44,744 nucleotides of DNA from Candidatus Amesbacteria bacterium GW2011_GWC1_47_15 (GTDB lineage: Bacteria > Patescibacteriota > Microgenomatia > CAZETR01 > Amesbacteraceae): positions 1 to 44,744 of the forward strand of contig LCNU01000001.1 of NCBI GenBank assembly GCA_001001375.1, in the 5' to 3' direction. Below the pieces are notes generated by a model. That model ran no database searches. It saw nothing but the letters and a program-made list of their open reading frames with translations, and had not been told where the DNA came from. The position numbers and the translations under genes were made by a program. Positions 1 to 7,009 of the stretch are shown piece by piece (the first letter of the stretch is position 1; each line of letters starts with the position of its first letter).

Positions 1-1
1 C

Positions 2-208
2 ACTTTGGAAGGCGAACTGGACCTTAAAATCAGACCGGGTACTCAGCCGGGGACTACTGTCCGGCTGTCCGGCAAGGGCATTCCCAAACTGCGCTCATTA
101 CGCGGTGACGAGCGGGGGGATTTTTATATCCGCCTGCAGATAAAGTTCCCGGACCGCCTTACCCGCCGCCAAAAAGAACTCCTGGAAGAATTCCAGAATA
201 TCTCTTGA
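2..208 (+). CDS. dnaJ: DnaJ co-chaperone, C-terminal fragment (5' end outside window)
   Basis: This is the last 68 codons of a type I/II DnaJ (Hsp40), which delivers unfolded clients to DnaK and stimulates its ATPase. The visible part is the C-terminal substrate-binding beta-sandwich: a TLEGELDLKI-like strand, the GTQPGT turn and the RLSGKGIPKL motif typical of DnaJ C-terminal domain II, then GDFYIRLQIKFP and the closing helix. The reading frame is open to the left edge, so the J domain lies upstream. An in-frame TTG at position 5 is internal, not a start. The gene ends in TGA about 200 bases before nusA. Chaperone identity is well supported; whether the full protein has the zinc-finger region cannot be seen. 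Confidence 0.85.
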   Translation, partial: TLEGELDLKIRPGTQPGTTVRLSGKGIPKLRSLRGDERGDFYIRLQIKFPDRLTRRQKELLEEFQNIS

Positions 209-313
209 ACTCAGCAAAAAATTGTTTTTTAGATTTTCCTGCCACTAAAGCTGCCCGGAAAGCTTAAGGGGCTTATGAACAATCTTAAATTTGCCCAAAT
301 TGTTTCTGGAAAA

Positions 314-343
314 CTGGCGCCCAGACCCGGCTCCTGATATAAT
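314..343 (+). promoter_or_regulatory. Extended -10 promoter of nusA
   Basis: A perfect -10 hexamer TATAAT (338-343) is preceded by TGA (335-337), giving an extended -10 element. The -35 region (around 314-320, CTGGCG) is poor, as expected for extended -10 promoters. Transcription would start near 350 and give a leader of about 55 nt. The 197-base gap between dnaJ and nusA holds no other gene that I can see. Confidence 0.7.
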
Positions 344-368
344 CAAGGTTGGATTAGCGGATTTAGAG

Positions 369-391
369 GCGGGGAGAAAACCCGCTTTTTT
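369..391 (+). promoter_or_regulatory. Terminator-like hairpin in the nusA leader (possible attenuator)
   Basis: A GC stem GCGGG (369-373) / CCCGC (381-385) with a 7-nt loop is followed directly by six T residues (386-391). It lies downstream of the promoter at 338 and 15 bases before the nusA ATG. Its shape is that of a weak intrinsic terminator inside the nusA leader. NusA stimulates intrinsic termination, so autoregulation is a reasonable inference but is not shown by the sequence. Confidence 0.55.
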
Positions 392-405
392 AAAGAAAAA
401 ATATT

Positions 406-1500
406 ATGGCCAGACAAACCCCTACCAGATCAGAATTTGCTACTGCCTTAAATCAGGTGGCGCATGAGCGCAATATTGACCCTTCCGTAGTTATCGATAG
501 TATCCGTCAGGCGATTCTGGCCGCTTTCAAAAAAGATCATCCGGAAAGCTGGAAAGAGGATTTTGCTTATGAAGTGGAACTGGACGCCGGGACGGGTGAA
601 GCCCGGATTTTTGAAATGCAGGGTGAATCATATGAGGAAGACGGCGTGGTCAAGGTCCGTCCTGTTGCCGGCGCTTCCCGTACAGATGTTACCCCACCTG
701 GTTTCGGCCGTATTGCCGCCCAGACTGCCAAGCAGGTAATTATTCAGAAGATCCGTGAAGCCGAAAAGTCGGTCATTGTGGCGGAATATGAAAAACGTTT
801 GGGTACGCTTTTAAACGGAATGATTATCCGTTTTGTCGGCAACGAAATCATCGTCGATATCGGCAAGGCGGAGGGTATCATGCCCCCATCCGAGCAGGTG
901 CATTCCGAAGACTACAGGCTTAATCAACGTCTGACTTTCTATGTGCAGAGCATTCGTGACGGCCTGCGGGGTAAGGAAGTAGTCGTCTCCCGTGTCGACC
1001 CCGGGATTATTCGCGAACTGTTCCGCCGGGAAGTCCCCGAGGTAAACTCTTCCGCTGTTGAGATAAAATGCCTCGCGCGGGATCCAGGTTCCCGCACCAA
1101 AATCGCCGTATATTCCAATCAATCAGGTGTTGATCCGGTAGGGTCCTGCGTCGGCCAGAAAGGTGTCCGTGTCCAGGCTGTTATTGGTGAGTTAAACGGA
1201 GAAAAAATCGATATCGTCCAATTCAGCGATGATCCGGAAAAATTCGTCGTTTCCGCTCTCGCCCCTGCTGCCAATCTGTCGGTCAAAATAAATGCCAAAA
1301 CCAAGGTCGCCCAGGTCACTGCTCCGCCGGACCAATTGCCCCTGGCTATCGGCAGGGACGGCCAAAATGCCCGCTTGGCAGGTAAACTTACCGGATTCCA
1401 TATTGATATCAGCGGTGCACCCGAAGAAGCCGGAACTCATGAGAAAAAAGAAGATTCTGTACCTGACAATGACCAAATCCCAAATCCCAAACCTCAATGA
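406..1500 (+). CDS. nusA: Transcription termination/antitermination factor NusA
   Basis: NusA binds RNA polymerase and nascent RNA and modulates pausing, termination and antitermination. The 364-residue protein shows the expected order: an N-terminal polymerase-binding domain (about 1-130), an S1 domain (about 135-200, with GNEIIVDIGKAEGIMP), KH1 (GSCVGQKGVRVQAV region) and KH2 (PLAIGRDGQNARLA, near residue 310). There are no C-terminal acidic repeats, as in most bacteria outside the gammaproteobacteria. The ATG at 406 fits the family start. There is no Shine-Dalgarno; the upstream bases are an A-rich run. The last residues (NDQIPNPKPQ) are encoded by a low-complexity repeat that continues past the stop into the intergenic region, so the tail looks like repeat-derived extension. 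It heads the nusA-infB cluster; rimP upstream and ylxR downstream are missing. Confidence 0.95.
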   Translation: MARQTPTRSEFATALNQVAHERNIDPSVVIDSIRQAILAAFKKDHPESWKEDFAYEVELDAGTGEARIFEMQGESYEEDGVVKVRPVAGASRTDVTPPGFGRIAAQTAKQVIIQKIREAEKSVIVAEYEKRLGTLLNGMIIRFVGNEIIVDIGKAEGIMPPSEQVHSEDYRLNQRLTFYVQSIRDGLRGKEVVVSRVDPGIIRELFRREVPEVNSSAVEIKCLARDPGSRTKIAVYSNQSGVDPVGSCVGQKGVRVQAVIGELNGEKIDIVQFSDDPEKFVVSALAPAANLSVKINAKTKVAQVTAPPDQLPLAIGRDGQNARLAGKLTGFHIDISGAPEEAGTHEKKEDSVPDNDQIPNPKPQ

Positions 1501-1588
1501 AATTCAAAGTTTTCAAATTGCAATTTGGAATTTAAAACATTGAGGGTTGGAACTTAATTGTGATTTGTGGTTTGGGTATTGGAATTTA
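1471..1588. repeat. Palindromic AT-rich repeat spanning the nusA stop and the nusA-infB gap
   Basis: The segment is built from reiterated words (CAAATCC, TTTGG, AATTTGG). CCTCAATG at 1492-1499 is matched by its inverse CATTGAGG at 1538-1545. Inside lie AAATTC/GAATTT and a perfect 14-base palindrome (1514-1527, CAAATTG|CAATTTG). The result is one long imperfect hairpin that includes the nusA stop codon. It has no coding signature of its own. It resembles dispersed intergenic low-complexity repeats I associate with CPR genomes; whether it recurs in this genome cannot be told from one window. Confidence 0.6.
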
Positions 1589-1590
1589 TT

Positions 1591-2985
1591 ATGCTTAAAA
1601 ACCGCCCTCCCATCGTTGTCATTCTTGGTCATGTCGATCACGGCAAGACTACTCTTCTGGACTATTTGCGTAAAAGTAATGTCGCCGCCCGTGAGGCTGG
1701 TGGTATCACCCAGCACATAAAGTCGTTTCAACTGACTACCGATAATCGGCAACCGATAACTTTTATAGATACCCCCGGTCATGCCGCTTTTTCTCAAATG
1801 CGTTCCCGGGGTAGTCTGCTGGCTGATATCGCGATATTGGTGGTTGCCGGCGGCGACGGGGTCATGCCTCAGACGAAAGAATCCATTCAATTCATCAAGA
1901 GCGCCGGGATATCTTTTATAGTTGCCATAACCAAATCAGATCTTCCGGGTTTTAATGCAGATCATGTCAAAACCCAGTTAACGGAATCTGATGTTATTGT
2001 CGAAGATCTGGGTGGAGAGGTTCCTGCGGTGTCCGTTTCTGCTAAAAACGGTGAAGGTATAGCCGATTTGCTGGAAACGATCGATTTACTGGCTGGAATG
2101 AACCCCCCTCAAGCTGATCCCCAGGGGGTTTTGGAAGCAGTTGTTCTGGAAAGCCGTCTCGATAATCACAAAGGTCCCCTGGCCGCGGTAGTTGTCCGCA
2201 GCGGACAATTGATTACTGGTAAGCATTTGTATATGGATAAAAATATCGGTAAGGTACGCGCCTTGCTTGACTGGGAAGGCAGGCAGTTGGCTTCTGCCGG
2301 CCCTTCACTGCCGGTCGAAATTCTTGGTTTGTCGACAGTTCCTCCAGTCGGTTCAATTATTTCCGATCATCCTGTCACCGCAGAATCTACCTCCTCTTCA
2401 CTGTCTGCCCCTCTCCCCACAGCTCTTAATCCGCTACTCAATATAGTTCTCAAAACCGATGTCCTGGGATCCCTTGAAGCCCTGTCGTCTGCACTTCCCA
2501 CCGGGGTTAATATGGTGTCTTCAGGCACAGGAGATGTGACAGAAAGCGACGTTTTGCAGGCCAAGGCCTCCTCTGCACGGATTTATGGCTTTAATGTTAA
2601 GACGTCTTCCTCGGTAGTTAAATTGGCCAGTGTGGAGAAAGTTCCTCTGTCTTTACACAGAGTTATTTATGAACTCTTGGAAGATATCGAATCAAGAATC
2701 AGCCCGGTGGTAACCGAGGTTGTCACCGGACGGGCGCAGATTTTGGCCGAATTTAAAATTGACAAAGAGCGGGTGGCCGGCTGTAAATGCACAGAGGGTG
2801 AATTTAACAAGTCCGATTCTCTGCAATTGCTGCGGGGAGGCCAGACCCTGGGCAGTACCAGGTTCAAAAGTTTAAGATCAGGTAAATCTTCAGTGTCCCA
2901 TATCAAAACCGGCGCGGAGTTTGGGGTTGTTTTTAGCCCTTACCTTGACTTTAAACCCGGCGATAATATAATCGCCGTCAAGTAA
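1591..2985 (+). CDS. infB: Translation initiation factor IF-2, short form
   Basis: IF-2 is the GTPase that brings initiator fMet-tRNA to the 30S subunit and promotes subunit joining. The GTPase begins at once: G1 GHVDHGKTT (residues 13-21), G3 DTPGH (60-64), G4 TKSD (114-117) and G5 SAK. Domains II, III and the fMet-tRNA-binding C-terminal barrel follow. At 464 residues it lacks the long N-terminal region of most bacterial IF-2 (700-890 aa). G4 reads TKSD where the family usually has NKxD, which is the guanine-specificity motif. The ATG at 1591 is chosen over an in-frame GTG at 1567, because the latter lies in the repeat and adds a non-family extension. No clear promoter is seen, so transcription probably continues from nusA. 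Confidence 0.95.
   Translation: MLKNRPPIVVILGHVDHGKTTLLDYLRKSNVAAREAGGITQHIKSFQLTTDNRQPITFIDTPGHAAFSQMRSRGSLLADIAILVVAGGDGVMPQTKESIQFIKSAGISFIVAITKSDLPGFNADHVKTQLTESDVIVEDLGGEVPAVSVSAKNGEGIADLLETIDLLAGMNPPQADPQGVLEAVVLESRLDNHKGPLAAVVVRSGQLITGKHLYMDKNIGKVRALLDWEGRQLASAGPSLPVEILGLSTVPPVGSIISDHPVTAESTSSSLSAPLPTALNPLLNIVLKTDVLGSLEALSSALPTGVNMVSSGTGDVTESDVLQAKASSARIYGFNVKTSSSVVKLASVEKVPLSLHRVIYELLEDIESRISPVVTEVVTGRAQILAEFKIDKERVAGCKCTEGEFNKSDSLQLLRGGQTLGSTRFKSLRSGKSSVSHIKTGAEFGVVFSPYLDFKPGDNIIAVK
2945..2972 (+). promoter_or_regulatory. Promoter inside the 3' end of infB
   Basis: TTGACT (2945-2950) and a perfect TATAAT (2967-2972) are separated by 16 bp. The predicted start near 2979 gives a leader of about 12 nt for the gene at 2991. 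This would let the downstream gene be transcribed apart from infB. Confidence 0.6.
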
Positions 2986-2990
2986 AGAAC

Positions 2991-3959
2991 ATGGCCAATT
3001 TAGACACCTCATCTCTCAAAGCCCTGCTGGATCCGGCCAAAACGGTCACTATATTGTTTCCTGGCAATCCCAACTATGACCACGTAGCCGCCGGATTGGG
3101 TCTAAAATTAGTATTAGAAGCAGGGGCAAAAAGCGTCACTGTTGTTTGTCCCGATCCCATGACCGTCCAATTCAACCGCCTTGTCGGAGTCGAATCGGTC
3201 ACCGATTCTCTGGGTTCCCGCCAGTTATTAATCACTTTTCCAGGCCAGACGGAATACGTGGATAAGGTTGGTTATGATTTGGTAGGTGGGGAATTACAGC
3301 TGGTTATCACCCCGAAGCAGGATTCACCCGATTTGGACCATCATAAACTTCAATTTATCAAAGGTCACGGCAGGACGGATATAGCGATACTGGTAGGTGT
3401 CAATCAACTTTCGGATTTGGGTTCATTGAACGAAGCTGCGGTGCAGTTTTTAAGCGATGCTAAAATAATTGCACTTTCGCATCAGCCCCCGGCGCAGGAT
3501 TATGCCCATCACGTCATATACCATCCGGATGCTTCCTCTGTAAGTGAACTGGTTGTTCACCTGCTTGACTCGCTTGGTATTGACCCGGATGCAGATACCG
3601 CCACCAATCTTCTTTCAGGTATCGAAGACGCTACTGATTATTTCCGCTCCCCCAGAGTCAACGTCAATACTTTTGAAATCGCTGCCTATTTGTTGCGCCG
3701 CGGAGCCCGCCGCCACCAGCCGGTGGATGCCAATCAACTTCCGCCCGGAGCTGTACCTCAGGCGGTTCCGCCAATTCGTAAACCGCTGTTATCTCAAAAA
3801 ACGCCCCCTCCCGCTGCAGTCGCTCCTGTGCCCAGCACCGCTCTCGGGTTCGGCACTGACAGCCAGCAGCCGGAAGAACCCGTGGAAGGCCAGGCCAAAC
3901 CTGCTCCGTCTCCAGATTGGTACGAACCTAAAATTTTCCAGGGCTCCATGCTTCCCTAA
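2991..3959 (+). CDS. Degenerate DHH-family (NrnA-like) protein with proline-rich tail
   Basis: The fold and position match the DHH phosphoesterase NrnA, which degrades nanoRNA and pAp and commonly follows infB/rbfA. Catalytic residues appear lost, however. Motif I, normally around NxDxD, reads GNPNYDHVAAG (25-35). The strand that usually ends in a metal-binding Asp reads ILVGVNQL (133-140). The DHH triad position reads SHQ (163-165). The late motif reads GIEDATDYF (210-218), where active members have GIxxDTGxF. An LDHH string at 115-118 is in the wrong place to be the motif. After about residue 240 comes a tail rich in proline and alanine with no evident fold. The 322-aa protein is therefore probably a non-catalytic binding or scaffold protein, which is inference. 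It has its own promoter in the end of infB. Confidence 0.65.
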   Translation: MANLDTSSLKALLDPAKTVTILFPGNPNYDHVAAGLGLKLVLEAGAKSVTVVCPDPMTVQFNRLVGVESVTDSLGSRQLLITFPGQTEYVDKVGYDLVGGELQLVITPKQDSPDLDHHKLQFIKGHGRTDIAILVGVNQLSDLGSLNEAAVQFLSDAKIIALSHQPPAQDYAHHVIYHPDASSVSELVVHLLDSLGIDPDADTATNLLSGIEDATDYFRSPRVNVNTFEIAAYLLRRGARRHQPVDANQLPPGAVPQAVPPIRKPLLSQKTPPPAAVAPVPSTALGFGTDSQQPEEPVEGQAKPAPSPDWYEPKIFQGSMLP

Positions 3960-3992
3960 AATATTAGCCCAAAATCTAGACATTCAACAAAA

Positions 3993-4220
3993 ATGACAGA
4001 GGCAATAAAACAGGAATTTATTAAAAGCGCCAATGGTTTTTTTGAAACAGCCGGATCTGATATCTATAGTCGGATACTTGCAAGCAAGGGATTGGGCAAC
4101 CTTGGAGAAAATGCACAATTTAGGGCAGCCTTAAATCCCGCAGAATTATCAGATGTTGAACTGGAGGAAGTTTTATCCTGTATCAGGGCAACAATAAGTA
4201 AACTCTATCCCTCACTTTGA
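3993..4220 (+). CDS. Small hypothetical protein, 75 aa
   Basis: I do not recognise this gene. The product is 75 residues, soluble, rich in Ala, Glu, Leu and Ser, and predicted helical (IKQEFIKSANGFFETAGSD, then LSDVELEEVLSCIRATISK). It has no membrane segment, signal peptide or cysteine motif. It lies 33 bases after the DHH-like gene and is followed by the rpsO promoter, so it probably shares the DHH gene's transcript. In other bacteria this slot between infB/nrnA and rpsO is filled by truB and ribF; nothing here resembles either. Codon usage looks like that of its neighbours and the start ATG has no Shine-Dalgarno. Confidence 0.6.
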   Translation: MTEAIKQEFIKSANGFFETAGSDIYSRILASKGLGNLGENAQFRAALNPAELSDVELEEVLSCIRATISKLYPSL

Positions 4221-4232
4221 TAATGGTCCTGA

Positions 4233-4261
4233 TTTCCAAAACAGGATTTTTCTGATATACT
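4233..4261 (+). promoter_or_regulatory. Promoter of rpsO (extended -10)
   Basis: TTTCCA (4233-4238), a 17-bp spacer and TATACT (4256-4261) preceded by TGA (4253-4255) form a -35 plus extended -10 promoter. The start is predicted near 4268, giving a leader of about 70 nt that contains the hairpin at 4286-4319. Confidence 0.65.
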
Positions 4262-4285
4262 GAAAGTGTATTGAAGAGTTATTAA

Positions 4286-4339
4286 CGGATGCTTGAGTAG
4301 TTTTTACATCTCGCATCCGCCTTATCTCTTGATTTTTTT
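4286..4339 (+). promoter_or_regulatory. rpsO leader hairpin and T tract
   Basis: A perfect 7-bp inverted repeat CGGATGC (4286-4292) / GCATCCG (4313-4319) encloses a 20-nt loop. A run of seven T residues (4333-4339) abuts the rpsO ATG. There is no Shine-Dalgarno. In E. coli S15 represses its own translation through a structured leader; a similar role here is inference. Confidence 0.5.
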
Positions 4340-4609
4340 ATGGCTCTAGATACTACCGCCAAGCAGGATATCATCAAAAAATACGCCCAGGGCAAAGGGG
4401 ATACTGGATCTCCCGAGGTCCAGGCGGCCTTGCTTTCTGAAAAAATCACCAAACTTGCCGAGCATCTCAAAATTCATAAAAAAGACAATCACTCCCGCCG
4501 TGGATTGATCAGTATGGTCAGCAAACGCCGCCGCCTGCTTTATTATCTGCAGAAAAAAGATTTGAAGCGTTACAAAGACATTGCCAAGAAATTGGGTTTG
4601 TCAAAATAA
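4340..4609 (+). CDS. rpsO: 30S ribosomal protein uS15
   Basis: S15 is a primary 16S rRNA binder of the 30S platform. The 89-residue product has the usual length and the family signatures: [14 protein letters not shown] near residue 22, [18 protein letters not shown] (38-55) and the closing [12 protein letters not shown] helix. The rpsO-pnp order is the classical one. The ATG at 4340 gives the normal family N-terminus and is preceded by a poly-T tract rather than a ribosome binding site. Expression probably depends on the promoter at 4256-4261 and on the leader hairpin. Confidence 0.97.
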   Translation: MALDTTAKQDIIKKYAQGKGDTGSPEVQAALLSEKITKLAEHLKIHKKDNHSRRGLISMVSKRRRLLYYLQKKDLKRYKDIAKKLGLSK

Positions 4610-4626
4610 AATTATTGTTATAAAAT
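4598..4626 (+). promoter_or_regulatory. Promoter of pnp overlapping the rpsO stop codon
   Basis: TTGTCA (4598-4603) and TAAAAT (4621-4626) have a 17-bp spacer, each with one mismatch to consensus. The -35 lies in the last codons of rpsO. The transcript would start just before the pnp leader stem at 4635-4704. Confidence 0.6.
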
Positions 4627-4634
4627 ATACAGGC

Positions 4635-4704
4635 TCCGGATAGAATTGAGGGGCGAAAAGTGTGAATTATTCTTCCCACTTTTGACTTCTCAATCTACCC
4701 CGGA
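4635..4704 (+). promoter_or_regulatory. Long pnp leader stem-loop
   Basis: The two halves of 4635-4704 are inverse copies with a few bulges. TCCGG (4635-4639) pairs with CCGGA (4700-4704), TAGA-ATTGAG (4641-4650) with CTCAATCTA, and AAAAGTG with CACTTTT. The apex is AT-rich near 4665. The arm is about 28 bp with interruptions. In E. coli the pnp leader forms a double-stranded region cut by RNase III, after which PNPase represses its own mRNA. The similar architecture here suggests analogous autocontrol, but the cleaving enzyme is unknown. Confidence 0.65.
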
Positions 4705-4729
4705 TGAAGTGTATTTGCGATTTTTTTAA

Positions 4730-6958
4730 ATGAAAGTGATATCCAAAACCAAAGATATAGCAGGTCGCCCTCTGACTCTTGAAACAGGCCGTCTAGCTCC
4801 GCAGGCCACTGCGTCTGTACTTGCTTCATACGGCCAATCCACAGTCCTTGTGGCTGTCACTCTGGGACAGGAAGATTTGAAAAAGGACTATTTTCCATTG
4901 TCCGTAGAATACCAAGAGAGGCTTTATGCCGGCGGACGTATCAAGGGTTCCCGCTGGGTCAAACGCGAAGGCCGTCCGACCGATGCTGAAACTCTTTCTG
5001 CCCGCCTTATAGATCGATCCATCCGCCCTTTGTTTCCTAAATCTTTCCGCCGCGATGTCCAGGTAATCATTACCGTACTTTCGGTCGATATATTAAATGA
5101 TACAGATATCCTGGCTTCTGTTGCTACATCGGCTGCTCTGTCTATATCACCCATTCCCTGGAACGGACCTATCGGGACGGTTCGCGTCGGTTTGCAGGAA
5201 GGTAGTCCCGTAATTAATCCCACCAACGGAAACGGAGAAGTGATTCCCCTGGATCTGGTTATTTCCTCCACTTCCGATTTGATCACCATGATCGAGGCCG
5301 GCGGCAGGCAGATCCCGGACGAACAGGTCCTGACGGCACTGGAAACAGGTTTTTCTGCCAATCGTGAAGTTATTGCGCTGATAAATGAATTGGTATCGGC
5401 CGTTTCTCCTGGCAAACTGGCTATCCCCGACACCAAGGCCGACGCTGCTTTGGTAAAACAAGTGGAATCCAAAGCCCGCCCTGTAATTGAAAGCATGCTG
5501 GAGCAGTACAGTAAGCAAGAAGGCGGGGGAGTACTTTCTGAAATTAAAAAATCTCTCGCGACGGATTTTCCCGAAGCCGATCCTCTGAGGGTTTTTCAAA
5601 TTGTCGAAGAATTGCTTCATCGCACAATCCGCACCGGTATTCTTGAAAAAAAGCGCCGTCCCGACGGCCGGAAATTGGATGAAATCAGGACGTTACAGGC
5701 AGACGTGGCTGTAATTCCCCGTGTCCACGGTTCTGCCCTATTCCAGCGGGGACAGACTCAGGCCCTCACTATCACTACTCTTGGCGCACCTTCTCTTTCC
5801 CAAAGCCTGGAATCGGCTGAAGGCGAAGAAACCAAAAGATATATGCATCACTACAATTTTCCTCCTTACAGTACCGGCGAAACCGGAAGGGTAGGCTCTC
5901 CCTCCCGCCGGGAAATCGGTCATGGTGCACTTGCGGAAAAAGCCTTGACACCCGTCATCCCGTCCGAAGCGGACTTCCCTTACGCAATCCGTGTTGTTTC
6001 GGAGATTACCAGTTCCAACGGCTCTACCAGCATGGCTTCGGTATGCGGTTCCACCTTGTCTCTGATGGATGCCGGTGTTCCTATTCTGGCACCTGTCGCC
6101 GGAATTTCCACCGGCCTCGTTACCCAGTCGGATTATCCTAAAAAGACCACTGACTACGTTCTTCTGACAGATATCATCGGCCTTGAAGATCATCATGGAG
6201 ATATGGACTTTAAGATTGCCGGGACAAAGGATGGAGTCACAGCTATTCAGTTGGATGTCAAGGTCCCGGGAATTACTTTGGACATTTGCCGCCGGACATT
6301 TGCTGCCTCACAAATCGCCCGCAGTGAGATTTTAAAAACACTGACCAATGCCATTTCCGAACCCAGGAAAGAATTGTCTGCTTTTGCCCCCAAGATCAGC
6401 ACGGTTCAAATTCCTGTAGACAAGATAGGTGAATTGATCGGGCCGGGAGGTAAAGTCATCCGCAAACTAATGGCCGAAACAGAAACCGTCATCGACGTTC
6501 AGGACGACGGCTCAGTCTTTGTCTCGGGACTGAACCAGGAAGGTATGGACAAAGCTTTAAATTGGATTGGTTCTTTGGGTAAGGAAGTTGTTCCCGGTGA
6601 AATTTATGAAGGTACGGTTGCCCGTATCCAGCCGTTCGGTGCTTTCGTCAACATTCTTCCCGGAAAAGACGGCCTTGTCCATGTCTCACAAATGGCTCCT
6701 GGTTTTGTATCTGACCCCGGTCAGATAGTAAACGAAGGGGACATCGTCAAGGTCTGGGTTACCGAAATAGATTCACAAGGTCGTATTAATCTGAGCATGT
6801 TGTTTGACGATACCGGCCAGCCTGTCGCCAAAGCCAGGGACACCTCCGCCCGCCCCATGCGCTCCGAGCATTTCCGTGGACCGGTACGCAGTGGTGGAGG
6901 CCAGGGTGACAGGGATAGAGGACGCCGCCCTCCGGGTCGTTCTGGTGGACGCTACTAA
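4730..6958 (+). CDS. pnp: Polyribonucleotide nucleotidyltransferase (PNPase)
   Basis: PNPase is a phosphorolytic 3'-5' exoribonuclease and polymerase that works as a trimer in mRNA decay. The 742-residue protein has the full order: a first RNase PH domain (KDYFPLSVEYQERLYAGGRIKGS near 47), a linker helical domain, a second catalytic RNase PH domain (KRRPDGRKLDEIR, then FPPYSTGETGR and GDMDFKIAGTKDGVTAIQLD with catalytic acidic residues), KH (IGELIGPGGKVIRKL near 565), S1 (GEIYEGTVARIQPFGAFV near 624) and a Gly/Arg-rich tail. The start at 4730 follows a T7-AA tract. It is the exonuclease partner for RNase Y and RNase J, both also encoded in this window. Confidence 0.97.
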   Translation: MKVISKTKDIAGRPLTLETGRLAPQATASVLASYGQSTVLVAVTLGQEDLKKDYFPLSVEYQERLYAGGRIKGSRWVKREGRPTDAETLSARLIDRSIRPLFPKSFRRDVQVIITVLSVDILNDTDILASVATSAALSISPIPWNGPIGTVRVGLQEGSPVINPTNGNGEVIPLDLVISSTSDLITMIEAGGRQIPDEQVLTALETGFSANREVIALINELVSAVSPGKLAIPDTKADAALVKQVESKARPVIESMLEQYSKQEGGGVLSEIKKSLATDFPEADPLRVFQIVEELLHRTIRTGILEKKRRPDGRKLDEIRTLQADVAVIPRVHGSALFQRGQTQALTITTLGAPSLSQSLESAEGEETKRYMHHYNFPPYSTGETGRVGSPSRREIGHGALAEKALTPVIPSEADFPYAIRVVSEITSSNGSTSMASVCGSTLSLMDAGVPILAPVAGISTGLVTQSDYPKKTTDYVLLTDIIGLEDHHGDMDFKIAGTKDGVTAIQLDVKVPGITLDICRRTFAASQIARSEILKTLTNAISEPRKELSAFAPKISTVQIPVDKIGELIGPGGKVIRKLMAETETVIDVQDDGSVFVSGLNQEGMDKALNWIGSLGKEVVPGEIYEGTVARIQPFGAFVNILPGKDGLVHVSQMAPGFVSDPGQIVNEGDIVKVWVTEIDSQGRINLSMLFDDTGQPVAKARDTSARPMRSEHFRGPVRSGGGQGDRDRGRRPPGRSGGRY

Positions 6959-6994
6959 ATCTTCCTTTTCTTCGCTCCGGCAATAGTCTCCCTG

Positions 6995-7003
6995 TGATAT
7001 CAT
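6995..7003 (+). promoter_or_regulatory. Extended -10 promoter, leaderless start of the Lon-like gene
   Basis: TGA followed by TATCAT (6998-7003) gives an extended -10 with one mismatch. Exactly 6 nt separate it from the GTG at 7010, so the predicted transcription start coincides with the start codon. Confidence 0.6.
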
Positions 7004-7009
7004 AATTTT

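Noticed and set aside
1567-1590. Upstream GTG as the start of infB
   Set aside because: The added residues come from the low-complexity repeat and are not family-like.
3333-3344. LDHH (residues 115-118) as the catalytic DHH motif of the NrnA-like protein
   Set aside because: It lies before the strand that should precede the motif. The aligned position holds SHQ (163-165).
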